This document shows positions 7,543 to 16,914 of a DNA stretch of 64,000 bases, piece after piece. The stretch's first letter is position 1. Every line of letters begins with the position of its first letter. The notes beneath the pieces are model-generated. The model had not been told where the DNA came from. It did no database searches and saw nothing but the letters and a program-made list of their open reading frames with translations. Location: NCBI RefSeq assembly GCF_020055675.1, contig NZ_JAIPUS010000005.1, positions 1 through 64,000 on the forward strand, in the 5' to 3' direction. Source of the DNA: Marivita sp. Lineage in GTDB: Bacteria > Pseudomonadota > Alphaproteobacteria > Rhodobacterales > Rhodobacteraceae. The translations under genes were made by a program, and so were the position numbers.

Positions 7543-10158
7543 CTAGTGGACGACCGCATCATCCGGCCGCGGCCGGCTCGAAGCGGCCACCCGATCCCCG
7601 ATGATGAGCCCGTCGGACCCGACTGACACCGGAACGAGATCCCCGTCCGAGATATCCCCGGCCAACAGCATCTCTGCCATCGGATCCTGGAGCGCCCGCT
7701 GGATCACCCGTTTCAGGGGCCGTGCGCCAAAGACCGGATCATAGCCTTCATCGGCCAGCCATTTCCGCGCATCATCGTCGAGCTGCAACTCGATCTTGCG
7801 TGCCGCCAGCCGTTTCAGCAGCCGCGCCATCTGGATGTCCACGATGCCATGCATATCCTCGCGCTTGAGCCGGTCGAAGATCACGGTCTCGTCCAGACGA
7901 TTGAGGAACTCGGGCCGGAAATGCGCCCGAACCGCGTCCATCACGTCCTGTTTCGCCTGCACCGGGTCCGCCCTGTCGGGCAACTGCGACAGCGCCTGCG
8001 ATCCGAGGTTTGAGGTCAGCACGATCAGCGTCTGCTTGAAGTCCACCGTGCGGCCCTGGCCATCGGTCAGAACCCCGTCATCCAGAACCTGGAGCAGAAC
8101 GTTGAACACATCCGGATGCGCCTTTTCGACCTCGTCGAACAACACCACCTGGTACGGACGCCGCCGCACGGCTTCGGTCAGGACACCGCCCTCGTCATAG
8201 CCGACATAGCCCGGGGGCGCCCCGATCAGGCGCGCCACGGAATGCTTCTCCATGAACTCCGACATGTCGATGCGCACCATCGCGTTGTCATCATCAAAGA
8301 GAAACTCCGCCACCGCCTTGGTCAGCTCGGTCTTGCCCACACCGGTCGGTCCAAGAAACAGGAACGACCCAAGCGGCCGGTTCTCGTCGTTGAGCCCGGC
8401 ACGCGCGCGGCGCACGGCGTTGGCAATGGCTTTGACAGCCTGGTCCTGACCGATGACACGCTTGTGCAGACCTTCTTCCATGCGGAGCAGCTTCTCGCGT
8501 TCCCCTTCCAGCATTTTCGATGTCGGGACTCCCGTCCAGCGCTCCACGACGCCAGCGATCTGTTCGGGGCGGACAGCCTCTTCGACCATCACGTCGTCAT
8601 CCTGCTCTTCTGCCTCGGACAGCTGTTTCTCAAGCTGCGGGATCACGCCGTAAGACAGCTCACCAGCTTTGCCGAGGTTGCCCTCGCGCTTGGCGATTTC
8701 AAGCTCGGCGCGGGCGCGATCCAGCTGTTCCTTGACATCACGGGCAGAGGCGAGCTTGTCCCGTTCGGCCTGCCATTTCGCGGTCATCTCGGAGGATTGC
8801 TCTTGCAGGTCCGCCAAGTCCCTTTCCAGCTTCTCCAGTCGATCCTTGGAGGCTTGATCATCCTCAAGCCGCAGCGCCTCGACCTCGATCTGTTTTTGCA
8901 GAATATCGCGGTCCAGCGCATCCAGCTCCTCTGGTTTTGAATCCACCTCCATCCGCAAACGCGAGGCGGCTTCATCCATCAGGTCGATTGCCTTGTCCGG
9001 CAAAAAGCGGTCCGTGATGTAGCGATGCGACAAGGTTGCCGCCGCAACCAGGGCACTGTCCGAAATCCGAACACCGTGGTGCAACTCGTATTTTTCCTTG
9101 ATGCCGCGCAGGATGCTGATCGTGTCTTCGACCGTTGGCTCCTGGACCACAACAGGCTGGAACCGGCGGGCCAGTGCCGCATCCTTTTCCACATGTTTGC
9201 GATACTCGTCCAGCGTGGTGGCGCCGACACAGTGCAGTTCCCCGCGTGCGAGCGCCGGTTTGAGCAGGTTCGACGCATCCATCGCGCCATCGGCTTTGCC
9301 GGCGCCGACCAGCGTGTGCATTTCATCGATGAACAAGATGATTTCACCTGCTGCGGAGGTCACTTCCGACAAGATGCCCTTCAGCCGTTCCTCGAATTCA
9401 CCGCGATATTTCGCACCGGCGATGAGCGCGCCCATGTCGAGCGCGAGAAGCCGCTTGTTGCGCAACGATTCAGGCACGTCTCCGTCGATGATCCGAAGGG
9501 CCAGCCCTTCGGCAATCGCGGTTTTCCCGACACCCGGTTCACCGATCAGCACAGGGTTGTTCTTGGTCCGGCGCGACAAGACCTGCATGGCGCGGCGAAT
9601 CTCGTCGTCGCGACCGATGATCGGGTCGATCTTGCCCTCGCGCGCACGCTCCGTCAGGTCGAGCGTGAATTTCTTCAGCGCCTCGTACTGATCCTCTGCG
9701 CTGGCGCTGTCCGCCGTGCGCCCTTTGCGAATGTCGTTGATCGCGGAGTTGAGCTCTTGTGCTGTGACCGCCCCCGCTTCCAACGCCTCTTTTGCCGGGC
9801 TTTTCACCATGACAAGCGCCATGAGAATCCGCTCGACGGGAACAAAGCTGTCCCCGGCTTTCTTGGCAATCTTTTCGGCTTCGTCCAGAACCTTGCCGGA
9901 CGCGGAGTCAAGATACACTTGCCCTGTATCACCCGACACTTTGGGCACTTTGGCCAGCTTCCCGTCTAGCGCCTGGACAACCCTCTCCGGCGCGCCGCCG
10001 GCACGCTGGATGAGGTTGGACGCCAACCCCTGTTCGTCGTCCATCAGCGCCTTGAGGATGTGTTCCGGGGCAAGCTTCTGATGGCTTTCCCGCATTGCGA
10101 TCGTCTGAGCGGCCTGAATAAATCCGCGCGACCGTTCCGTGAACTTCTCCAAGTTCAT
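7543..10158 (-). CDS. clpB: ATP-dependent disaggregase ClpB
   Basis: Full-length 871-residue Hsp100 chaperone that works with DnaK to resolubilise heat-aggregated proteins in the cytoplasm. Domains in order: Clp N-domain (about 1-145), first AAA+ module with Walker A GEPGVGKT at 206-213, the coiled-coil M-domain (about 400-525), second AAA+ module with Walker A GPTGVGKT near residue 605, and the small C-terminal domain. The M-domain marks it as ClpB, not ClpA or ClpC. A sigma-32-type promoter is visible upstream and a strong terminator downstream, so it is probably a single-gene heat-shock transcript. Confidence 0.98.
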   Translation of the reverse strand: MNLEKFTERSRGFIQAAQTIAMRESHQKLAPEHILKALMDDEQGLASNLIQRAGGAPERVVQALDGKLAKVPKVSGDTGQVYLDSASGKVLDEAEKIAKKAGDSFVPVERILMALVMVKSPAKEALEAGAVTAQELNSAINDIRKGRTADSASAEDQYEALKKFTLDLTERAREGKIDPIIGRDDEIRRAMQVLSRRTKNNPVLIGEPGVGKTAIAEGLALRIIDGDVPESLRNKRLLALDMGALIAGAKYRGEFEERLKGILSEVTSAAGEIILFIDEMHTLVGAGKADGAMDASNLLKPALARGELHCVGATTLDEYRKHVEKDAALARRFQPVVVQEPTVEDTISILRGIKEKYELHHGVRISDSALVAAATLSHRYITDRFLPDKAIDLMDEAASRLRMEVDSKPEELDALDRDILQKQIEVEALRLEDDQASKDRLEKLERDLADLQEQSSEMTAKWQAERDKLASARDVKEQLDRARAELEIAKREGNLGKAGELSYGVIPQLEKQLSEAEEQDDDVMVEEAVRPEQIAGVVERWTGVPTSKMLEGEREKLLRMEEGLHKRVIGQDQAVKAIANAVRRARAGLNDENRPLGSFLFLGPTGVGKTELTKAVAEFLFDDDNAMVRIDMSEFMEKHSVARLIGAPPGYVGYDEGGVLTEAVRRRPYQVVLFDEVEKAHPDVFNVLLQVLDDGVLTDGQGRTVDFKQTLIVLTSNLGSQALSQLPDRADPVQAKQDVMDAVRAHFRPEFLNRLDETVIFDRLKREDMHGIVDIQMARLLKRLAARKIELQLDDDARKWLADEGYDPVFGARPLKRVIQRALQDPMAEMLLAGDISDGDLVPVSVGSDGLIIGDRVAASSRPRPDDAVVH

Positions 10159-10237
10159 GGCTTTCTCCTTTTGTTAAGCACCCCTTTTTCTGAAACGCCC
10201 GAGATCGGCACGTCCCTGACAGGGCCTTCCTGCAAAG

Positions 10238-10266
10238 AAATGGGGACAGGGCAGCCGAGGTTCAAG
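10238..10266 (-). promoter_or_regulatory. Candidate RpoH (sigma-32) promoter of clpB
   Basis: On the minus strand CTTGAA (10266-10261) is followed after 15 bases by CCCCATTT (10245-10238). This matches the classical heat-shock consensus CTTGAAA-N14-CCCCATNT nearly base for base, about 80 bases upstream of the clpB start. Assignment is by consensus only. Confidence 0.75.
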
Positions 10267-10295
10267 ATGTCCGATCCGCGCCCACTGTCGAGACG

Positions 10296-10544
10296 CTATT
10301 CGAGAATGGTTTCGTTGTCCCTGTATTCCGGGCCGGAAGGTGTCGGCACCACGGCGCTGTCGGTGTCAGGGTCCACAACCTCTGACGGTTCCGTATCCGG
10401 GGCCACGCCGGTGTCCAACGGGTCGGTGTCGATCTGCTGCGGCTCGGGCGCGACGGGGCCCCCCGTTGGCCGCCCGAGCCACAGCATTGCGCCCACAAGG
10501 GCGACGAAGCCCAAGGGAATCAGAACAAATAGATACCGCTTCAT
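10296..10544 (-). CDS. Membrane-anchored acidic small protein, unknown
   Basis: An 82-residue protein with an N-terminal membrane segment (about 4-24) and an acidic, proline- and threonine-rich tail that would face the periplasm. Its ATG overlaps the stop codon of the upstream gene in a TGATG junction, so the two are almost certainly co-translated. A RBS-like AGGAGG lies just upstream of the start, inside the preceding gene. I recognise no family. The tail looks disordered. It lies upstream of clpB on the same strand, but a separate RpoH-like promoter follows it. Confidence 0.6.
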   Translation of the reverse strand: MKRYLFVLIPLGFVALVGAMLWLGRPTGGPVAPEPQQIDTDPLDTGVAPDTEPSEVVDPDTDSAVVPTPSGPEYRDNETILE

Positions 10545-10954
10545 CAGGAGCCTCCTTGTGCCTGCACGGTTCCGGTCTCATTGCTGATCGATCCGTCCTC
10601 GCGTGAAATCACGTCTGACGGATCCAGAACGCGGTTGTCGTCGTCCGCCACCGTGTTTTCCGGCGCAGCACGCGTGATCCCCGTGAGGTCGGTCGCATCG
10701 GCGCTGCCGTCGATCACGGCACCAGCGTCCCGTTCGATGGGAAAGCCCTCTTCGACGACCGCGCCAGCCCCGTCGGGATTGCTCCCGGCACCGGTCGGAG
10801 CCTGGCTCATTCCGTCAGTATAAGGGTTGGTCGCCAACGTGCGCCCGGTGCCCGAATACCAGAGGGCGGTTGCGATAAGAAGAGCGACCGAAGCGAGGAT
10901 TGCCACGGGACGCGCGAGGTTCTTGGCATGGCTGTCTCTCGGGAAATCCGACAT
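10544..10954 (-). CDS. Membrane-anchored hypothetical protein
   Basis: A 136-residue protein: short cytoplasmic N-terminus, one transmembrane segment (about 16-37), then a low-complexity acidic tail rich in Asp, Gly, Thr and Ala. The ATG at 10954 is preceded by AGGAGGT (GCAAAGGAGGTAGCC in full), a near-perfect ribosome-binding site, so the longer GTG-started frame to 11143 is rejected; it would also run into pyrF. Its stop overlaps the start of the next small membrane gene. The two have the same design (anchor plus acidic tail) and may act together in the envelope, but no function can be given. Confidence 0.62.
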   Translation of the reverse strand: MSDFPRDSHAKNLARPVAILASVALLIATALWYSGTGRTLATNPYTDGMSQAPTGAGSNPDGAGAVVEEGFPIERDAGAVIDGSADATDLTGITRAAPENTVADDDNRVLDPSDVISREDGSISNETGTVQAQGGS

Positions 10955-11060
10955 GGCTACCTCCTTTGCTACGGATCCAACCACTGCGCCCGAAGGTTGT
11001 TCCTTGACCTGAAGCCGCACCCTTGTAAGACGGGGCAGCCTTGACAGAGGGAACACCAAG

Positions 11061-11750
11061 ATGTCCGATGACCGTCTGATTGTTGCGCTCGATGTCCCAA
11101 ACGCGCTGGCCGGTCTGGAATTGGCCGGTACGCTTGGCGACACGGTGTCATTCTACAAGATCGGCCTGGGGATGCTCACCGGGGGCGGCTTGGCGCTTGC
11201 CAATGAACTCAAGCAGGATCACGGCAAACGCATATTCCTGGACATGAAGCTTTTCGACATTGGCGCAACGGTCGAAGCGGCCGTGCGCGGTTTGGCCCAG
11301 TTCGATCTGGATTTCCTGACTGTGCACGGCGATCCGCATGTCGTGCGGGCGGCCGTGGAAGGGGCCTCGGGGTCGTCCCTGAAGATCCTCGCGGTGACTG
11401 TCCTGACATCGCTGGAACGCAGCGATCTGGATGACGCGCTGATCCGCGACGGGTCGGTGCCCGATCTGGTGACAGAGCGCGCGGGCCGCGCGTTTGATGC
11501 CGGGGCGGACGGCGTGATCGCCTCTCCCAACGAGGCTGCGACGATCCGGGCGCTTTCGGAAGCGGCGGGCCGGTTGATCGTGACACCCGGCGTACGACCA
11601 GCCGGAACCGACCTGGGGGACCAGAAGCGCGTCGCGACCCCGGCCAACGCGATTGCAAACGGCGCCGATCACATCGTGGTTGGACGCCCCGTCTGGAAGG
11701 CGGAAAATCCGCGCGCGGCGGCGCAGGGCATCGTGAACGAAATCGCCTGA
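11061..11750 (+). CDS. pyrF: Orotidine-5'-phosphate decarboxylase
   Basis: A 229-residue cytoplasmic TIM-barrel enzyme that converts OMP to UMP, the last step of de novo pyrimidine synthesis. The catalytic DxKxxD signature is complete (Asp61, Lys63, Asp66), with the upstream LDVP substrate loop at about 10-13 and the C-terminal phosphate-binding TPGVRP and VVGRP motifs. Length is typical of bacterial type I enzymes. It is divergent from the small membrane-protein genes. A plausible RBS (GAGGGAAC) precedes the ATG. Confidence 0.97.
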   Translation: MSDDRLIVALDVPNALAGLELAGTLGDTVSFYKIGLGMLTGGGLALANELKQDHGKRIFLDMKLFDIGATVEAAVRGLAQFDLDFLTVHGDPHVVRAAVEGASGSSLKILAVTVLTSLERSDLDDALIRDGSVPDLVTERAGRAFDAGADGVIASPNEAATIRALSEAAGRLIVTPGVRPAGTDLGDQKRVATPANAIANGADHIVVGRPVWKAENPRAAAQGIVNEIA

Positions 11751-11888
11751 CGTCAGTCAGTGTCACTGGCGCGCTGACCCGTTTAGCAGGACACTATCAT
11801 GACCTGCGCACGTGCATCCGGATGATCCACTCTTTTGTCTGCCGCCCGCCGGGTGTACCCTGATGCTGTTCGTTCGGATACCCCAGCC

Positions 11889-13142
11889 ATGCCTGCCCTG
11901 TGCCGCGATTGCCTGACCGAATTCGACGCTGGACGGCGTTGCCCGGCGTGCCGCTCGCCGCGCGTGATCGCCCATGCCGAGCTCTATGACCTGAGCATCG
12001 CGCATATGGATTGCGACGCGTTCTATGCGTCGGTGGAAAAACGCGACAATCCAGAGCTCGCGGACAAACCAGTGATCATCGGCGGTGGCCGGCGTGGCGT
12101 GGTGTCGACGGCCTGCTATGTCGCGCGGATCCGGGGGGTCCGGTCGGCGATGCCGATGTTCCAGGCGCTCAAGCTATGCCCCGACGCAGTAATCGTGAAG
12201 CCAAGGATGGAGACCTATGTCGAGGCCTCGCGCGCCATTCGGCAATTGATGGAAGAGCTGACCCCGTCGATCGAGCCGCTGTCACTGGACGAGGCATTCA
12301 TCGACCTGACCGGCACCGCGCGGCTGCACGGCCATCCGCCGGCGGTGATGCTGGCACGGCTGGTCAAGCGCATGCGCGAGGAATTGCGGATCAGCGGCTC
12401 CATCGGGCTGAGCCACAACAAGTTCCTGGCCAAGATCGCCTCCGATCTCGACAAACCGCGTGGCTTTTCAGTGATCGGCAAGGCCGAGACCGAGGCCTTC
12501 CTGCGGCCCAAGTCCGTCCGGATGATCTGGGGCGTCGGTACGGCGACGCAAGAGGCGCTGGACCGCGCCGGGATCCGGACCTTCGACGACCTGCTGCGCT
12601 GGGAACTTGACGACCTGACCCGCCGCTTCGGCAGCATGGGTCACCGGTTGTGGCACCTTGCCCGCGGGCAGGACCGGCGCCGCGTGTCTGCTCATGCGCC
12701 GATGAAGTCGATCTCGAATGAGTCCACGTTCCACGAGGATACAAACGATCCGGACCTGCTGGATGGCCACTTGTGGCGCATGTGCGAAAAGGTGGCGGAC
12801 CGGGCCAAGGCAAAGGGTCTGGCCGGGCGCGTGGTGACGCTCAAACTCAAGAAATCGAATTTTACACTGGTGACGAAACGCACCTCGCTTGCCGATCCGA
12901 CCCAGATCGCCGACCGCATTTATCGCACGGCGCGGGCCCTGTTCGATCAAGTGGGAGAGCAGGGACCCTACCGGCTGCTCGGGGCCGGGATCAGCGATCT
13001 GAGCGCGGCAGACGGTGCGGATGTCTCCGGCGACCTGCTGGACCCGGACGGCAGGCAACGCGCCAGGGCGGAACGCGCCACCGACGCAATCCGCGAAAGA
13101 TACGGACCCGACGCGATCCTCAAGGGTCGCGCCCTGCGCTGA
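11889..13142 (+). CDS. dinB: DNA polymerase IV with N-terminal zinc ribbon
   Basis: Y-family translesion polymerase of 417 residues from the chosen ATG at 11889. The first 25 residues contain two CxxC pairs (LCRDC and RCPAC), a zinc-ribbon-like extension before the polymerase domain. Polymerase motifs follow: MDCDAFYASVE (first metal-binding Asp), the YVARIRGV finger region, SLDEAFID (catalytic Asp-Glu), the HhH thumb around IWGVGTATQ, and the little-finger domain at the C-terminus. An upstream alternative start at 11835 would add 18 residues of unlike composition. No LexA-type GTTC-N7-GTTC box was found just upstream. Confidence 0.93.
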   Translation: MPALCRDCLTEFDAGRRCPACRSPRVIAHAELYDLSIAHMDCDAFYASVEKRDNPELADKPVIIGGGRRGVVSTACYVARIRGVRSAMPMFQALKLCPDAVIVKPRMETYVEASRAIRQLMEELTPSIEPLSLDEAFIDLTGTARLHGHPPAVMLARLVKRMREELRISGSIGLSHNKFLAKIASDLDKPRGFSVIGKAETEAFLRPKSVRMIWGVGTATQEALDRAGIRTFDDLLRWELDDLTRRFGSMGHRLWHLARGQDRRRVSAHAPMKSISNESTFHEDTNDPDLLDGHLWRMCEKVADRAKAKGLAGRVVTLKLKKSNFTLVTKRTSLADPTQIADRIYRTARALFDQVGEQGPYRLLGAGISDLSAADGADVSGDLLDPDGRQRARAERATDAIRERYGPDAILKGRALR

Positions 13143-13228
13143 CGCGCGTCACGCACATTCGGGAAGCGCTTTGCGCACCTCGGACGTGGCTTGTCAAAAC
13201 GTAAGAGGAGGGCGCAATTCGGACCCGG

Positions 13229-13546
13229 CTACATCAGCTTGTTTTCCTCGTCGATGGCTGAAATGCCCAGCGCATCCAGCCCCGCTTCGAGGTTGTCGGC
13301 CAGATGCGGCGTGCCGATCAGGTAGTCCGCAGTCGGAGTGGTCGCCTCACTGATCGCGGTCCGGAACGCCTCGTCCCATTCATCAACCTCGAACGCGCCG
13401 CGCCCGATCCACATGATGGCGACAAGAGCTGCCTGCTCCTCTTCGTCCATCCTGTCGACAAAGCCGCGCATTTCACCTTCGGCACGATCCAGCTCGCGGG
13501 CCATGACGATAACTGCAGCCACCTTGTTTGCACTGATATGTTCCAT
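13229..13546 (-). CDS. DUF3775-like conserved hypothetical protein
   Basis: A 105-residue acidic, alpha-helical protein (start MEHISANKV) that resembles the DUF3775 family of alphaproteobacteria, for which no function is known. No catalytic motif, signal peptide or membrane segment is visible. The ATG is preceded by a clear RBS (CCCGGAGGAACGGC in sense orientation). It is monocistronic as far as can be seen, between dinB and the SDR gene. The family name is from memory and is less secure than the existence of the gene. Confidence 0.65.
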   Translation of the reverse strand: MEHISANKVAAVIVMARELDRAEGEMRGFVDRMDEEEQAALVAIMWIGRGAFEVDEWDEAFRTAISEATTPTADYLIGTPHLADNLEAGLDALGISAIDEENKLM

Positions 13547-13606
13547 GCCGTTCCTCCGGGTCCATTGCGTTCACAATGGATCCGAAGCGCAGGCGCGACA
13601 TTGATC

Positions 13607-14338
13607 TCACGCAAATAGCCGGTAATAGAGCCAGTCCGGCAAGAACTGGCTGCCCCGGAACACCCATGAAAACAGGGTGGGAAAGCTGCGCTTGAAGGAC
13701 TCGGTGTTCATATGTTCGAACACTTGCTGAGCGGCCTGTTCCGGTTCCATGATGAAAGGCATGTTGAAATCGTTCTTGTCTGTCAGGCGGGTCCGGACAA
13801 ACCCGGGATTGACCAGTTGCACCTTTACATTGGTCTTGTGCAGGTCGGCATAGAGCGATTCCGCAAGCGTCATCACGGCGGCCTTCGACGCGGTATAGGC
13901 TGCGGCACCGGGCAGCCCCCGAAAGCCTGAAAGCGATCCTGTCAGGACGATGTGCCCCCTGTCCTGTTGCACGAATTCAGGAACCACGACCCCCATCAGG
14001 CGCATTGCACCGGTGAAGTTCACATCGGCCATCATGGTGGCCTGTGCCGCGTCCCAGTTCTTCGCACCGAAGGGCCAATACACTCCGGCAAGCTGAACGA
14101 CACCGTCGATCTGGCCCGCGGCAGCGAACGCGGCTTTGATCGACTCCGTGTCGGATACATCCACCGTCACCACTTTGGCACGACCAGGAAGCGCCTCGGC
14201 AAGATCGTGAAGCTTGTCTTCGCTTCGGGCCGACAAGACGAGCTCGACGCCCGCCGCGCTCATCTTGTGCGCCAACGCCTCGCCAAGACCTTCGCTAGCC
14301 CCGACCAACCAATACCGTTTGCCCGCCCATTCACTCAC
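13607..14338 (-). CDS. Short-chain dehydrogenase/reductase (SDR)
   Basis: A 243-residue classical SDR with the cofactor loop GASEGLG at 13-19, the LAGVY stretch in the NNAG position, catalytic Ser135/Ser137, Tyr148 and Lys152 (YTASK), and NPGFVRT after the active site. It is the last gene of the overlapping five-gene operon opposite rpoE-chrR; its ATG overlaps the stop of the DUF3833 gene (ATGA). In Rhodobacter sphaeroides the equivalent operon is RpoE-controlled; the substrate is unknown but a modified-lipid intermediate is plausible. Confidence 0.88.
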   Translation of the reverse strand: MSEWAGKRYWLVGASEGLGEALAHKMSAAGVELVLSARSEDKLHDLAEALPGRAKVVTVDVSDTESIKAAFAAAGQIDGVVQLAGVYWPFGAKNWDAAQATMMADVNFTGAMRLMGVVVPEFVQQDRGHIVLTGSLSGFRGLPGAAAYTASKAAVMTLAESLYADLHKTNVKVQLVNPGFVRTRLTDKNDFNMPFIMEPEQAAQQVFEHMNTESFKRSFPTLFSWVFRGSQFLPDWLYYRLFA

Positions 14339-14901
14339 ACTGCTTCCTTTCTTCGCATCGTGGCCACCAATTCGGCCACCTTGATTCCGTATTTGCGGAA
14401 CTGACTGCGGTTCACGATCGTTCCGTTCGGTGCAAGGTACATCCAGTCCGTGGTATCCAGAATGTGACCGCCCTGTGCCTTTGGCAATTTGTATCTGTAT
14501 TTCAGTTGCACGGTCGGACCGCTTTGAACTCCCCGGCCTTCACCGACAACATCCTCCGCCAGCGCACGGATGTTCCCATCATTGCCCAGCGTCAGCTTCC
14601 ATTCGCGCAAGACTTCGTCACCGTTATCATAGGTAAACCGTTCCGTCATGACACCCTGATTACCATTCCATTCGGCCATGAAGTCACCGACAAACCGCGA
14701 GGTTACCCGCCCGGTCGGCCCATAGACCACCCCTTCGCAGACAATCGGCCCGTTCAGATGGGTGCGCAGATCGAAGGGCTCGCCCGGCGCGTTGGCATAA
14801 TCGGCAGGGGATTGGCCGTGAAATCCGAAATACCGTGTTCTGAGGTATCCGAAAATGAGCATCAGGCCTGCTCCGAGGAGTACGAGAAGGACAGTCTCCA
14901 T
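14335..14901 (-). CDS. DUF3833 family protein
   Basis: A 188-residue protein with an N-terminal membrane segment (about 2-19) and a beta-rich soluble domain typical of DUF3833, a lipocalin-like family of unknown function. The ATG at 14901 has a GGAAAGGAA ribosome-binding site and follows the upstream transporter stop by 4 bases; a TTG at 14919 is possible but less likely. The stop overlaps the SDR start by four bases. Its place within the RpoE-linked operon suggests an envelope or lipid-related role, which is inference from context. Confidence 0.78.
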   Translation of the reverse strand: METVLLVLLGAGLMLIFGYLRTRYFGFHGQSPADYANAPGEPFDLRTHLNGPIVCEGVVYGPTGRVTSRFVGDFMAEWNGNQGVMTERFTYDNGDEVLREWKLTLGNDGNIRALAEDVVGEGRGVQSGPTVQLKYRYKLPKAQGGHILDTTDWMYLAPNGTIVNRSQFRKYGIKVAELVATMRRKEAV

Positions 14902-14905
14902 GATG

Positions 14906-16159
14906 TCATTCCTTTCCAATCGGTGTTGCGACCAAAAGGCCGATCGCCACCAGTTTCAAAGCACAGGGCACTCCTGCGTAAAGCAACGTCAATGTCGTCA
15001 ACGCCACGTCGCTGTTGTCCTCCCCGGAGACAAAGCCGCTGGCCTCCAGGATCGGCAAGAGAGCGATCGCGGCGAAGGCCAAGGTGAACTTGGACACGAA
15101 CCCCCAGAGCGCGAAACCCTCCGAAGCGTTGGGCGCCACCTCTGCCATGCGCCGGGCAAAGACCGCCGGCAGCAGCGTCAGGTCCGCACCAACTGCCGCC
15201 CCCGAGGCAAGACAGATCAGCGCGAACCAGATCGTGTCGCCGCGTCCCAGCATCATCGCGAAACTGAACGCCACAATCGCCAGTATCATCGCAGCCAGCA
15301 GCGCCGGCTTGGAGCCTGTACGCTCTGCCAAAGCGCCCCACGCCGGCGCAGCGGCGGCCGCGGCGACAAAGAACAAGAGAAGCAGCGGCCCTTCCCACCC
15401 CGGGGCATCCAGCCGGCTTTCGACAAAGAACAGGAACAATGTCGAACTGACAGCGACGGGGGCGGCATTCACCAAGGCTATCATCAACAACCGGCGCGAG
15501 ATCTTGTCGCGCAAAACGATGCCGAACCCGGCAGAGGGCTCGGTTGTCGCGCCTCGCCATTCGTTGTGCATGGCGATACCCGCGACCAGGCAGGCAAGTG
15601 CAAACAAAGCGGCGTATGCGTGGAACTCGGGAATGGCCACAGCAAGGAACACCGACGGCATGACAGACGCGACGCAAACACCCAAAAGCGCCCCGGTCTC
15701 GCGCCAGCGCGCCACGCGCAGGTGGCCCGACTCTCCTGGCATTGTCTGCGCCTTCTGCACACCGCGGGCGTAGAAATTGATGGTCAGGAAACTGAACGCG
15801 GAAAACACCAGTGTCAGCATGACCGCGAACCACAGGATCGGGTCTGTCGGCGGCGTAACAGCGAAAAGCCCAAGCATTGCCGCGGCCATGATCGCAAGGG
15901 TGATCGCAACCGCAAGCCCCTGGAATCGCCGGACGGCCACGGCCAGTTTGCCAAGCAGGGGATCTTGCACGACATCGAGAAGGCGCAGCCCGAACAGGAC
16001 CGATCCAAGCGCGGCCAGGCTCACGCCGTATTCATCGACATAGAATTTCGGTGCATGAATGTAGATCGGCAATCCCGCCGCAGCGAGAACCGCAGCGAAC
16101 ACGGCATAGCCACCAAGATTCTGTCGGGCCTCCGCAAGGTTCTGCTGAACCGACACCAT
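14906..16159 (-). CDS. MFS transporter, GPH sugar/cation-symporter type
   Basis: A 417-residue inner-membrane protein with about twelve hydrophobic segments, resembling the glycoside-pentoside-hexuronide (MelB-like) branch. The LRLLDVVQDPLLG segment in the first loop fits the conserved RxxDxxxDP motif of that family. The ATG at 16159 overlaps the TAA of the DUF1365 gene, so the longer frame to 16240 is rejected. It is in an operon with lipid-related genes, so the cargo is probably not a sugar; in related RpoE loci it is annotated as a sugar/cation symporter without proof. Confidence 0.85.
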   Translation of the reverse strand: MVSVQQNLAEARQNLGGYAVFAAVLAAAGLPIYIHAPKFYVDEYGVSLAALGSVLFGLRLLDVVQDPLLGKLAVAVRRFQGLAVAITLAIMAAAMLGLFAVTPPTDPILWFAVMLTLVFSAFSFLTINFYARGVQKAQTMPGESGHLRVARWRETGALLGVCVASVMPSVFLAVAIPEFHAYAALFALACLVAGIAMHNEWRGATTEPSAGFGIVLRDKISRRLLMIALVNAAPVAVSSTLFLFFVESRLDAPGWEGPLLLLFFVAAAAAAPAWGALAERTGSKPALLAAMILAIVAFSFAMMLGRGDTIWFALICLASGAAVGADLTLLPAVFARRMAEVAPNASEGFALWGFVSKFTLAFAAIALLPILEASGFVSGEDNSDVALTTLTLLYAGVPCALKLVAIGLLVATPIGKE

Positions 16160-16914
16160 TACTGGCTGACTTCTTCCATCGGCGGTTCGGGGCGTTTGCG
16201 ATAGCGCGATCCCTTCCACCACAGCTTGAGCGCCTGCCAATGGATCAACGCCAAAACCCGGCGGGATCCGAAGGGACGGCGCAAGAGTGACCGCAGGATG
16301 GATCGATTGGTAATCGGCCTGCGCGGCCCTGTCAGCGTCGCGATCAGACCACCGGATCTCCGGGAATAATCGATCCAGATCCCGATCTGGTCATCCCGGA
16401 TGTCGAACCGGAATTCATACCCGCCTTCAACCGGCTGAAACGGCGAGACGTGGAAAATCTTGGTCGCCTGCAACCTGTCAGTCGGCATGATCGGCGCATC
16501 GTGCGGCTTTTTGCAGAGGTAGGAATGCCTGTCGCCAAAGGTATTCGAGACCTCGGCAATTACGGCAACAAGGTTCTCTTTGACGTCGTAAGCCAACCAG
16601 AAGGATACCGGATTGAAGACATGACCCAGAACCCGCGGCTGCGCGAGCAGCACCAACCGCGCCGGGGCATGTACCTGATGCGCATCCAGAACCTCACGCG
16701 CCCATGCGGCGCCACGCCCGTCACCCGGCGTGCCGCCATGATCGCGGTCCTGAAGGCTGGCGACATTGCCCGTGTTGCGGGAAAAGAGCCACGGCGTTTT
16801 CGCCTCGGCCTCGGCGTCCAGCATCACGTAGTCGATGGAATAGCGGAACGCATTTTCTGTCCCACCCTTGCGACCGTGATAGGTGTGGCCAACGATATGA
16901 TCGACGGCTGTCAT
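16159..16914 (-). CDS. DUF1365 family protein
   Basis: A 251-residue protein of the DUF1365 family, typically found next to flavin amine oxidase-like and cyclopropane-fatty-acyl synthase genes. Visible family features are the VGHTYHGR start with conserved His residues, the FNPVSFWLAYD block, and the KIFHVSPF motif. The ATG at 16914 lies in an ATGA overlap with the stop codon of the upstream oxidoreductase gene; the frame extends further upstream but that part is antisense-like. In Rhodobacter sphaeroides the homologue is in the RpoE regulon and affects the singlet-oxygen response. The biochemical role is not established here. Confidence 0.85.
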   Translation of the reverse strand: MTAVDHIVGHTYHGRKGGTENAFRYSIDYVMLDAEAEAKTPWLFSRNTGNVASLQDRDHGGTPGDGRGAAWAREVLDAHQVHAPARLVLLAQPRVLGHVFNPVSFWLAYDVKENLVAVIAEVSNTFGDRHSYLCKKPHDAPIMPTDRLQATKIFHVSPFQPVEGGYEFRFDIRDDQIGIWIDYSRRSGGLIATLTGPRRPITNRSILRSLLRRPFGSRRVLALIHWQALKLWWKGSRYRKRPEPPMEEVSQ

